From: Dehalococcoidales bacterium
GTDB lineage: Bacteria; Chloroflexota; Dehalococcoidia; Dehalococcoidales; UBA3254
Assembly: GCA_016926695.1 (NCBI GenBank)
Contig: JAFGOB010000140.1
Span: 1 to 34,434 of the forward strand
DNA: 34,434 bases
Direction: 5' to 3'
Positions 15,526-22,439 of the stretch are shown one piece after another (position 1 is the stretch's first letter; each line of letters begins with the position of its first letter). The translations under genes and the position numbers were made by a program. The notes under the pieces are model-generated. The model was given only the letters and a program-made list of their open reading frames with translations. It searched no databases and had not been told where the DNA came from.

Positions 15526-16494
15526 TTATTTTAGCGCCCCGGCAATGCTCTCTGCCATGACTTTCATCATGGTGAAATAGGATCCGTCTTCCGGTAATTT
15601 ATGCATGGTTATCTCTACCACTTTTACGCCTGTTTCATTACGGATCGCCCCGGCGACAGCCGGTGAAGTCCCAAGCTCGGTAAATATAGCCGGGACCTGG
15701 TATTTCTCTATCGCCTTTTTAAGCTCCGCCAGATCAGCGGCGGTAACTCCGGCCTGCGTGGATATGCTGGGAATAATAGCCCCTATCATTTCAAAATGAT
15801 AGCGTCTTGCGAAGTATCCCATTGACTGGTGCCCGGTAACCAGTTTACGGTTGTTATCGGGAACGGCCTGGACTATTTGCTCTATTTCCATGTCCAGGTT
15901 TGCCAAACGGTCCCGTAGATCAGCGGCTTCCCTGGAAACATCCATGTCCAGATAAACTTTCAGTTCTTCAGAAAGGGCGGCCACAATGGAATTCATACCC
16001 ACGGGGTCGGTCCAGAGATGGGGGTCCGGCGATCCGGCTTCATGGTGATGCTCATGACCGTGTTCATTTTCCTCTAGATGCTCTTCCCCTGTTTCATGGA
16101 TGTGTTCTCCCTCGACCGGTTCCTCATCTCCGACATACCGTACCTCGATGTAGTCAGAGGCGGTAAACATTTTTATACCCTTGTTTCTGGCTGTTTCAAA
16201 GGCTGCATGCATGCCGGCCTCGAATTCCAGACCGTTCTTTACAATCAGATCAGCCCTGCTCAGGACTTCGATATCTTTAGCGGAAGGCTCCCATTGATGA
16301 GGATCAAGACCGTTGGGTATTGAGACTGCAACATCCGCCTTTTCTCCAACCAGTTCTTTGACGATAGAACCCAGGACCGAATAAGTTACCACGATTCTTT
16401 TTTTTGTCCCGGCGCCGGCGTCAGCCTGGCAGGATCCCAGTACCGGCATTATCGATATCAGAATGACCACAAAGAAACAAATCAATCTTTTCAT
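15526..16494 (-). CDS. znuA: Metal ABC transporter substrate-binding lipoprotein (ZnuA-like)
   Basis: A 322-residue binding protein. The signal peptide ends in a lipobox-like VLGSC (Cys about residue 21), so it is likely a lipoprotein. DPHQWEPS gives the first metal His. A His/Glu-rich loop (about residues 130-150) with several HxH groups is typical of zinc rather than manganese proteins, followed by PDPHLWTDP. The last ligands lie in VTGHQSMGYFARRY and the FTELGTSP region. No znuB or znuC gene is in the window. The gene is preceded by a strong palindrome and then a Fur-family gene, so zinc-responsive repression is likely. Confidence 0.9.
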   Translation of the reverse strand: MKRLICFFVVILISIMPVLGSCQADAGAGTKKRIVVTYSVLGSIVKELVGEKADVAVSIPNGLDPHQWEPSAKDIEVLSRADLIVKNGLEFEAGMHAAFETARNKGIKMFTASDYIEVRYVGDEEPVEGEHIHETGEEHLEENEHGHEHHHEAGSPDPHLWTDPVGMNSIVAALSEELKVYLDMDVSREAADLRDRLANLDMEIEQIVQAVPDNNRKLVTGHQSMGYFARRYHFEMIGAIIPSISTQAGVTAADLAELKKAIEKYQVPAIFTELGTSPAVAGAIRNETGVKVVEITMHKLPEDGSYFTMMKVMAESIAGALK

Positions 16495-16533
16495 AGGATC
16501 TCCCGGATAAAAAATACTTGTTGTATATATTAC

Positions 16534-16554
16534 AAATGAAATTATATTTCATTT
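16534..16554 (-). promoter_or_regulatory. Palindromic metalloregulator operator before znuA
   Basis: Two perfect 9-base arms, AAATGAAAT (16534-16542) and ATTTCATTT (16546-16554), flank a 3-base centre. The flanks continue the symmetry with two mismatches. Size and A/T character fit a Fur/Zur box. It lies 40 bases upstream of the znuA start and contains a TATAAT on the minus strand. The adjacent Fur-family protein is the obvious candidate ligand. Confidence 0.65.
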
Positions 16555-16615
16555 ACAATGGCCGAAATCTATAATATTAATTAAAAATGCCTGAAACTCT
16601 AATCATATATCTATG

Positions 16616-17041
16616 TTACTGGCAGTCTTTACACTTCCCGTATAATTCCAGCAGATGACCGTCGATGGTAAAACCCGTTTTTTCAGCTAATCTCTTCTCA
16701 AGCTCGTCAAGATCACATTCCGTGAAATCGACCGCTTTACCGCAACTGGAACAAATAATGTGATGATGATGTTCAGTAGGCCTTCTCATCATATAATTAC
16801 GGCATCCGTCAGGTGAATGAACCCGGCAGACAAGGTTTAACCTGGTTAATAATTCCAGCGTGCGGTAGATCGTCACCCGTCCGATGCTGGGATATTCCCT
16901 CTTCGTGATCTCATAGATAGCGTCCGGCGAGAGATGATCGTGGTGAGAGGCAATCACTTTCAGTAATGCTCTCCGCTGGGGTGTAAGCTTGTATCCGCTA
17001 TCCCTGATGATTCCGGCTATCTTGTTTGCTGTCAGCTTCAT
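16616..17041 (-). CDS. Fur-family metalloregulator (Zur-like)
   Basis: A 141-residue regulator. The winged helix includes YKLTPQRRALL and SIGRVTIYRTLELL. The metal-sensing part has EHHHHIICSSCG and ends YGKCKDC, so both structural CxxC pairs are present. Placed just upstream of the ZnuA-like gene and its palindrome, it is more likely a zinc than an iron sensor. The start is uncertain: ATG 17041 aligns with the family but has no clear ribosome binding site; an in-frame TTG at 17080 would add 13 residues. Confidence 0.85.
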   Translation of the reverse strand: MKLTANKIAGIIRDSGYKLTPQRRALLKVIASHHDHLSPDAIYEITKREYPSIGRVTIYRTLELLTRLNLVCRVHSPDGCRNYMMRRPTEHHHHIICSSCGKAVDFTECDLDELEKRLAEKTGFTIDGHLLELYGKCKDCQ

Positions 17042-17123
17042 GACAACTGGTATATTATCACAACTGAAATCTATTTTCAATTAGGCCCGCTATCTCCTTT
17101 ATTTTTAACCTGACATTATTATG

Positions 17124-17162
17124 CGGCAATGGTAATAACACGCGGATTAATGGTTATTGCCG
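17124..17162. repeat. Intergenic inverted repeat
   Basis: CGGCAAT (17124-17130) and ATTGCCG (17156-17162) form a 7-base stem in the gap between degV and the Fur-family gene, immediately after the degV stop codon. It may act as a transcript end or as an operator for the Fur-family gene. No T run follows on either strand. Confidence 0.3.
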
Positions 17163-17163
17163 T

Positions 17164-18012
17164 TCATTCCTCCAGGTAAAAAATGCCGATTGAGTTGGGC
17201 CCGCAGTGCGACGCTATAACGCAGCTTGCATCAGAGATGATTATATTCCTTATTTTATTCATTTTTTCCAGTTGACCGGCCACCCGTATCGCATCATCCC
17301 TGCATTCTGAATGGGCTACGACCAATCTTTCCAGGTCCATCGACCCTATTTTGGCGATGGTATCCTTTATCAGGGTATTCAGCACTACCTGCCTGTTGCC
17401 CCTGATCTTGGCGGCCATGTGCATGGAACCATCAGTTACGGCTATGATAGGGTGAATTTCAAGAATACTGGACAAAAGCATCTGCAACCCCGAACATCTG
17501 CCGCCCTTGTGAAGATATTCAACGGTATCGATGATAAACTGGCTTCTCACTTTTTTTACCACCGATTGCACCTCATTTGCGGTCTCATCAAGAGACATTC
17601 CGCGCCGGATACAGGCCGCCGCAGCCAGCACATTAAGTCCGATACCACTTGACAGATTCAGTGAGTCAATCACTTTTATCCGTCCCGCTGGAAATTGCTC
17701 AGCTACAGTACAGGCATTACGGTACGAAGCCGAAATTTTTGACGATATTGAGATGTGCATTATATCCATCTGATTATCGATATGTTTATTGAACTCACGG
17801 GCAAAATCGCTTTCGGAAATAGCGCTTGTAGTAGGTAGTTTACCCGTTTCCTTTACCTTGCGGTAAAGCTCTGCCGGCTTTATATCTACGCCGTCCCTGA
17901 AACTCTGTGTGCCGAAATTTACGTAGAGCGGTATTATGGATATTTCATATTGTTCGATAATTTCCCGGGGTAAATCGCTTGTGCTGTCAGTCAATAGTTT
18001 AACAGGTCTCAT
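17164..18012 (-). CDS. DegV-family fatty-acid-binding protein
   Basis: A 282-residue protein. It shows LLTDSTSDLP at the N-terminus, LPTTSAIS with the Thr-Ser pair that contacts the fatty-acid carboxylate, and VEYLHKGGRCSG in the C-terminal domain. DegV/FakB proteins present fatty acids to the FakA kinase for phosphorylation and membrane lipid synthesis. No fakA is in the window. Start choice: ATG 18012 has GGAGG five bases upstream; a longer frame to 18039 lacks one. It sits 122 bases downstream of a second degV on the same strand. Confidence 0.9.
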   Translation of the reverse strand: MRPVKLLTDSTSDLPREIIEQYEISIIPLYVNFGTQSFRDGVDIKPAELYRKVKETGKLPTTSAISESDFAREFNKHIDNQMDIMHISISSKISASYRNACTVAEQFPAGRIKVIDSLNLSSGIGLNVLAAAACIRRGMSLDETANEVQSVVKKVRSQFIIDTVEYLHKGGRCSGLQMLLSSILEIHPIIAVTDGSMHMAAKIRGNRQVVLNTLIKDTIAKIGSMDLERLVVAHSECRDDAIRVAGQLEKMNKIRNIIISDASCVIASHCGPNSIGIFYLEE

Positions 18013-18134
18013 CTTTGCCTCCAATATCATGGAAAACAACTAATTCGGGAATTATTCTCAAGCTCCGGAAAATAGAAAATCACCCGGACTCACGTAAAGA
18101 AGTATTAGTTCTCTCTTATGGTTACTGATTTATA

Positions 18135-18995
18135 TCATTTATTCTCCACTGATTTTCTGACTACTACCAGGACCATGTTCGGACCTGCATGTGTGCCCAG
18201 GATCGGCCCCATCTGACCCATGATAACTTTTTCAGTCGGGTATAACGGTGCAATCCGTTCGGCCAGCGCACTGGCTTCTTTCGGGGTAGTATTATACATA
18301 ATAGCGACGTCCTTGACCTCCCCCGGTTCCTGTAGCGCATTGGATAAAAATTGGTAGAGCTGCTCCAGTCCTTTGGTATAGCTGCGTACCTGGCTGACGG
18401 GTACGACAATGCCATCTTTCATAGACAGCATGGGTTTAATATTGAGCAGCGCTCCCAGCAAGTTCTTGGCCTGACCGATGCGTCCTCCCTTGGCAAGATA
18501 TTTGAGCGTGTCAAACAACGCCAGCATGCGTATCTCAGGTATGGCTTCATTGGCGGCATTAACTACTGTTTTAATATCTGCATTGTCTTTGGCGGCTCTG
18601 GCGGCAGCCATACAAACCATCCCCAGTCCAATAGTCATGGAAGCGGAATCGATCACTTCAACCGGACATTTGTCGCTCATCCATTGGCCTGCCTGCCTGG
18701 CGGCGTTTGCCGTACCGCTGAATTTTTCAGATAGATGTACGGATACTATCCCGTCTGCATCCTTGGCCAGCTTTTCATACATTTGCTGGAAATCAGCCGG
18801 CGACGGCTGTATGGTATTGGGAAAGTCATCTCCTTTTACCAGCCTCCTGTAGAAATCATCATTCGAGATGTCGACTCCAGTTTTGAAGGTCTCATTGCCA
18901 AATCTTACATAAAGCGGAACAACTTCAATCCCGAGTTCCTCTTTTATTCCGGGCGGGAGATCGGCGGCGCTGTCGGTTACAATTTTTACGGTCAT
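18135..18995 (-). CDS. DegV-family fatty-acid-binding protein (second copy)
   Basis: A 286-residue paralogue of the next gene. It has IVTDSAADLPPG, FPNTIQPS at the ligand site, VSVHLSEKFSGT, and LKYLAKGGRIGQA. The two copies differ clearly in the carboxylate-binding loop (TTSAIS versus NTIQPS), suggesting different fatty-acid preferences, as with FakB1 and FakB2. GAGGG lies about eight bases before ATG 18995. A long structured RNA candidate precedes it on this strand and could be its leader. Confidence 0.9.
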   Translation of the reverse strand: MTVKIVTDSAADLPPGIKEELGIEVVPLYVRFGNETFKTGVDISNDDFYRRLVKGDDFPNTIQPSPADFQQMYEKLAKDADGIVSVHLSEKFSGTANAARQAGQWMSDKCPVEVIDSASMTIGLGMVCMAAARAAKDNADIKTVVNAANEAIPEIRMLALFDTLKYLAKGGRIGQAKNLLGALLNIKPMLSMKDGIVVPVSQVRSYTKGLEQLYQFLSNALQEPGEVKDVAIMYNTTPKEASALAERIAPLYPTEKVIMGQMGPILGTHAGPNMVLVVVRKSVENK

Positions 18996-19046
18996 TCCTT
19001 TTCCCTCTCTTCACAATTCATTTACTAATCGTTTTAAAATAGTCCG

Positions 19047-19129
19047 GACGAAGCCTGGTTGAGCCTCATCCGAGCAAACTCTGGTTACCTTTCCAACTTG
19101 CGGAGGATGTAGGCGACCCAGGCGAAGTC
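19047..19129 (-). ncRNA. Candidate structured leader RNA upstream of degV
   Basis: An 83-base element folds into one long interrupted hairpin. Pairs are GAC 47-49/GTC 127-129, GCCTGG 53-58/CCAGGC 118-123, GCCT 63-66/AGGC 111-114, CATCC 67-71/GGATG 105-109, GCAA 74-77/TTGC 98-101, and TGG 82-84/CCA 93-95 (all plus 19000). A symmetric GAA/GAA internal loop and a GA/GGA loop look like tandem sheared G-A motifs. It ends about 50 bases before the degV start, so a riboswitch or leader on the minus strand is likely. A TATAAT lies upstream on that strand (19147-19152), without a good -35. No known riboswitch class was recognised. The strand is inferred. Confidence 0.45.
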
Positions 19130-19228
19130 ACATGATACTCCATATCATTATAAGATTATTAGTAAACCCGATGTTCCTTAACAGGAATATACTATCACAG
19201 ATTCCATCAGGACGGAACATTTTAGATG

Positions 19229-19257
19229 TTGTAAAACGCTAGATGTTATGGTATATT
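19229..19257 (+). promoter_or_regulatory. Promoter of the dtxR-type remnant
   Basis: TTGTAA (19229-19234), a 17-base spacer and TATATT (19252-19257) make a good sigma-70-type promoter. The predicted start point falls inside the palindrome at 19261-19278. Confidence 0.6.
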
Positions 19258-19260
19258 ATT

Positions 19261-19278
19261 TGTTAGTGTATTCTAACA
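19261..19278 (+). promoter_or_regulatory. Palindromic operator, copy 1
   Basis: TGTTAG and CTAACA form a perfect 6-base inverted repeat with a 6-base spacer, placed over the predicted transcription start of the dtxR-type remnant. The core GTTAG-n6-CTAAC recurs exactly at 19544-19559 in front of the feo genes. It resembles half-sites of DtxR-family boxes (TTAG/CTAA). Confidence 0.6.
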
Positions 19279-19308
19279 TATGTCCTTAAGAGTAATCAGG
19301 GGGTAATA

Positions 19309-19539
19309 TTGAGGAATTTTATGAACGGCATTTATAACCGGCCGACATCCAGCCTTGAAGATTATCTGGAAGCCATAACCGTGCTCAAGACAAAAAACGG
19401 CAGGGTTACTGTGACTGCGCTCAGCAGTTTCCTTCTGGTTAAAAAGCCAAGCATCGTGGCGGCCTTGAAAAAATAATCTGATGACGGGCTGGTAATCAAT
19501 AAAAGATATGGCAATGTAAAGCTGATATATTTTTTGTAA
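19309..19539 (+). pseudogene. Truncated DtxR-family metalloregulator
   Basis: The reading frame from TTG 19309 (ribosome binding site AGGGGG) or ATG 19321 encodes a DtxR/MntR N-terminal winged helix: SLEDYLEAITVLKTKNG, then KKPSIVAALKK. It stops at TAA 19474-19476. The same frame continues with SDDGLVINKRYGNVKLI, exactly what should follow, so TAA probably replaced a Leu codon (TTA). A second stop at 19537 ends the remnant at about 75 residues, and the metal-binding and dimerisation domain is missing. So there is one nonsense change plus a 3' truncation. It sits between two matching palindromes and ahead of the feo genes, as expected of an iron regulator. Whether the 51-55-residue peptide still binds DNA is unknown. 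Confidence 0.75.
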
Positions 19540-19542
19540 ATG

Positions 19543-19560
19543 AGTTAGGTAATACTAACT
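19543..19560 (+). promoter_or_regulatory. Palindromic operator, copy 2, before feo genes
   Basis: AGTTAG and CTAACT form a perfect 6-base inverted repeat with a 6-base spacer. Its core matches copy 1 at 19261. It follows the remnant's last stop by three bases and precedes the feo operon by about 110 bases. Promoter-like TTGTAA (19534-19539) and TATTAT (19560-19565) flank it, though their 20-base spacing is long. Confidence 0.6.
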
Positions 19561-19583
19561 ATTATAGCCATGAGGAGAGCGGA

Positions 19584-19634
19584 ATGAAAATGATAAAGAT
19601 GTATTTGAAACCACGATATCTGAATAATGGATGA
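19584..19634 (+). CDS. Possible 16-residue peptide before feoA
   Basis: ATG 19584 has GAGGAG seven bases upstream and opens a 16-codon frame ending TGA 19632-19634 (MKMIKMYLKPRYLNNG). It lies between the operator and feoA. It could be a leader peptide, a start left from a deleted gene, or chance. No homologue is recognised. Confidence 0.3.
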   Translation: MKMIKMYLKPRYLNNG

Positions 19635-19673
19635 GTTTACGTACGAGAAACAATCATCAGAGGAGGTAAATCT

Positions 19674-19910
19674 GTGAGCATTAAAAAACTTAATGAGCTA
19701 AAAAGAGGGGATTGCGGCAAGGTGGTTCGAATTGGAGGGGGCGGCAAAATCCGTCAGCGGTTGGTGGATATGGGGTTTGTTGCAGGTAGCTTTGTGGAAA
19801 TGCAAAGAGTAGCTCCCCTTGGAGACCCGGTAGAGATCAGGATTAAAGGCTACAATCTGTCACTGCGAAAGGAAGAGGCCCAGGATATTACTGTGGAGGT
19901 GTCAGGATGA
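19674..19910 (+). CDS. feoA: Ferrous iron transport protein FeoA
   Basis: A 78-residue SH3-like protein with the FeoA pattern: LNELKRGDCGKVVRI, RQRLVDMGFVAG and DPVEIRIKGYNLSLRKEEA. FeoA assists or regulates the FeoB iron channel at the inner face of the membrane. The GTG start has AGAGGAGGT seven bases upstream. The stop overlaps the next gene by four bases (ATGA), so it is translationally coupled to a second FeoA-like gene. Expression is probably controlled at the palindrome 19543-19560. Confidence 0.9.
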   Translation: MSIKKLNELKRGDCGKVVRIGGGGKIRQRLVDMGFVAGSFVEMQRVAPLGDPVEIRIKGYNLSLRKEEAQDITVEVSG

Positions 19911-20197
19911 TGGAATACGGTATTCCGCTGTCTCTGGCAGGCAACGGAACAAAGCTAACGGTAACGGCAATTGCCGCTGGTTGCGGGCTGCAAAGACGTC
20001 TGGCAGACATGGGTCTGACCCCGGGCGTCGATGTGATGGTGGTGGGCGGATGCCACCCGGGACCGCTGCTGATCGACATCCGCGGTTCAAGGCTGGGCCT
20101 TGGTTTCGGAGTGGCCCAAAAAATAATGGTTAAGGAGAGGGAGGACTATGAAAAAGCAGATTGTGGTCGCACTGGCCGGCAATCCCAACTCAGGTAA
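19907..20197 (+). CDS. Second FeoA-like protein
   Basis: A 96-residue protein with a FeoA domain over residues 1-77: LSLAGNGTKLTVTAIAAG, LQRRLADMGLTPG, and GPLLIDIRGSRLGLG. It keeps the FeoA fold pattern but differs from the first copy, so the pair may form a heteromeric partner for FeoB. Its last 17 codons run 50 bases into the feoB GTPase gene in another frame, an unusually long overlap; the tail ([17 protein letters not shown]) is polar and not FeoA-like. GGAGGTG precedes the start. Confidence 0.85.
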   Translation: MMEYGIPLSLAGNGTKLTVTAIAAGCGLQRRLADMGLTPGVDVMVVGGCHPGPLLIDIRGSRLGLGFGVAQKIMVKEREDYEKADCGRTGRQSQLR

Positions 20198-20831
20198 GAC
20201 CACGGTCTTTAATAGTCTGACCGGGGCAAGGCAGCATGTCGGAAACTGGCCTGGCGTGACAGTAGAAAAGAAAGAAGGCACTTGCAGCTATAACGGACAT
20301 GACATAACGATAGTCGATTTACCCGGCGTTTACAGCCTGACCGCTTATTCACCCGATGAGGTAGTAGCCAGGAATTTCATAGTCAACGAAAAACCGGATG
20401 TAGTCGTTGATATTGTCGATGCCTCCAACCTGGAAAGAAACCTTTACCTGTCCGTACAGATTATGGAGTTGGAGGTGCCCTTTATTCTCGCTCTCAACAT
20501 GATGGATGAGGTAGAGGCAAAGAGATACAAGGTTGATGTCAACGCCATTTCCCAGGAAATGGGCGTGCCTGTCATACCGATGGTAGCCAACCGGAACAGG
20601 GGCACTGATGATTTGTTAGCAGAAATAGTCCGTGTAGCGGAGAAGAAAGTGTCAACCGGAAGTATCAGGATTGAGTACGGTAGGGAAGTGGAAAAGGAAA
20701 TCTTACGCCTGGCCGAAGCCCTGTCGGTAAACGGTTTGTCCTACAGGTACTCGCCGCGCTGGCTGGCGATAAAACTTATCGAAGGGGACAGCGAGGTAAT
20801 AAAAATGTTCGAGGAGGTGAGGCGTGGATAA
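20148..20831 (+). CDS. feoB: FeoB GTPase part (separate gene)
   Basis: A 227-residue protein carrying only the cytoplasmic part of FeoB. G1 is GNPNSGKT (11-18), G3 is DLPG (57-60), G4 is NMMD (117-120), and a helical GDI-like region follows residue 170. Full FeoB is one chain of 600-800 residues; here the chain ends at TAA 20829-20831 within the helical region and continues in the next frame. Nothing is missing across the junction, so G domain and channel are made as two polypeptides or joined by frameshifting. The start ATG lies within the end of the second feoA-like gene. Confidence 0.9.
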   Translation: MKKQIVVALAGNPNSGKTTVFNSLTGARQHVGNWPGVTVEKKEGTCSYNGHDITIVDLPGVYSLTAYSPDEVVARNFIVNEKPDVVVDIVDASNLERNLYLSVQIMELEVPFILALNMMDEVEAKRYKVDVNAISQEMGVPVIPMVANRNRGTDDLLAEIVRVAEKKVSTGSIRIEYGREVEKEILRLAEALSVNGLSYRYSPRWLAIKLIEGDSEVIKMFEEVRRG

Positions 20832-22161
20832 CCTGAAAATTTTAAAAGTCAGAGAGGAAAGCCTCTCCCAATTAAAAAGCATATACGGCGACGATACCGA
20901 AACGGTGATAGCCGATGCCCGCTACGGGTTTATCAGCGGACTGCTGAAGGATGCTTTGAAAAAACCCCCGGTGGAACGGGTGAGTCTATCCGACAAAATC
21001 GATAGGATCGTCATTAACCGCTGGCTGGGGATTCCGATCTTTCTGGCCCTGATGTACGGTGTATTTCAGTTTGTCTTCACGGTAGCCACGCCCTTTATGG
21101 ACTGGATAGACGCCTTTTTCGGCTGGCTGGCCGGCTTTGCCGCCAATATCAGCCCGGACTGGCTGGCATCACTGGTGGCAGACGGTATTATTGGCGGCCT
21201 GGGTTCGGTGCTGATATTTCTGCCGAATATTTTCCTGCTGTTTATCGCTATTTCCATTCTGGAGGACTCCGGCTACATGGCCCGTGCCGCCTTTGTCATG
21301 GACAGATTGATGCACAAGATAGGGTTACACGGTCGCTCGTTTATTCCTATGATCCTGGGTTTCGGTTGTAACATACCGGGTATCATGGCCTGCCGGACCA
21401 TTGAAAACCCCAAGGACAGACTGACAACCATACTCATAAATCCCTTCATGCTATGCGGAGCGCGGCTGCCCATCTTCGTACTGCTGGTCGGGGCGTTCTT
21501 CTCCGCCAACCAGGGACTGGTGATGTTTTCCATGTACATTTTGGGAGTGTTGGTAGCCATTGTCGCCGCCCTGATTTTCCGTAAGACCATCCTTAAAGGA
21601 GAAAGCGGTCATTTCGTGATGGAACTTCCGCCTTACCGCCTGCCTACCATCTCCGGGGTAATCATCCACATGTGGGAGAGGGGACGGATGTTCCTCGTAA
21701 AGGCCGGTACCATTATCTTCGGTGTGGTGGTCGTAGTATGGTTCCTGAGCAGTATGCCCTGGGGTGTGGAATACGCTTCAGTGGATAGCTGGATAGGTAA
21801 AATCGGCAGCTTTATCGCACCCGTCTTCGCTCCGGCGGGCTTCGGCCAGTGGCAGGCCGGTGTAAGCCTGATTTTTGGCTTCCTGGCTAAAGAGGTTGTC
21901 GTGGGCACATTGGGTGCTATCTTCTCAGTAGAAGAAGGCGTGCTGGGGAGCACTATTGCCGCTCAACTGGGCTGGACTCCCCTGATCGCTTTATCGTTTA
22001 TGGTTTTTTGTCTGCTCTATGTACCCTGCGTTGCAGCGCTGGGAGCTGTCAGAAGCGAAACCAAGTCCTGGAAATGGACGGGGTTCACCGCCCTGTACAC
22101 TACGGTTGTTGCCTGGGTATTATCAGTTCTCGTCTTCCAGATAGGGCGGCTTTTTACCTGA
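20824..22161 (+). CDS. feoB: FeoB membrane part (separate gene)
   Basis: A 445-residue membrane protein beginning in the FeoB linker ([15 protein letters not shown]) and containing the full channel: [29 protein letters not shown] (gate motif from residue 179), and a second half with [15 protein letters not shown]. The GTG start at 20824 overlaps the GTPase gene by eight bases, in the +1 frame. GAGGAGG ends six bases upstream, so independent initiation is well supported. It transports Fe2+ across the inner membrane. A terminator follows at 22374. Confidence 0.9.
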   Translation: MDNLKILKVREESLSQLKSIYGDDTETVIADARYGFISGLLKDALKKPPVERVSLSDKIDRIVINRWLGIPIFLALMYGVFQFVFTVATPFMDWIDAFFGWLAGFAANISPDWLASLVADGIIGGLGSVLIFLPNIFLLFIAISILEDSGYMARAAFVMDRLMHKIGLHGRSFIPMILGFGCNIPGIMACRTIENPKDRLTTILINPFMLCGARLPIFVLLVGAFFSANQGLVMFSMYILGVLVAIVAALIFRKTILKGESGHFVMELPPYRLPTISGVIIHMWERGRMFLVKAGTIIFGVVVVVWFLSSMPWGVEYASVDSWIGKIGSFIAPVFAPAGFGQWQAGVSLIFGFLAKEVVVGTLGAIFSVEEGVLGSTIAAQLGWTPLIALSFMVFCLLYVPCVAALGAVRSETKSWKWTGFTALYTTVVAWVLSVLVFQIGRLFT

Positions 22162-22373
22162 TGTATTTAAGGTGGATACAGTCCCCTTTAAGAAAAGTTT
22201 GATGAAAACATTCATTGATTTAAGCTTTATGCAATTTTTGAATAAGACGGGACTGATAGCCGGAATCGGACGGAGGACTATCCCCGGCCCTGCTTTACGC
22301 TGAAATCACGTGAAAAATCATGCAGTACCGCAGGGCCTTAGTCCTCTGGGCGGCTATGTGACTCATTTCCTTT

Positions 22374-22424
22374 TAAATCCCTGGAGCGATAATCCTGTTC
22401 CAGAAGCACAGGGATTTATTTTTA
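22374..22424 (+). terminator. Terminator after the feo operon
   Basis: TAAATCCCTG (22374-22383) and CAGGGATTTA (22409-22418) pair perfectly over ten bases and are followed by a T-rich tail (22417-22424). The 25-base loop has some inner pairing. It lies in the gap to the convergent CocE-like gene and could serve both strands. Confidence 0.65.
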
Positions 22425-22439
22425 TCAAAGTATTTTTAG

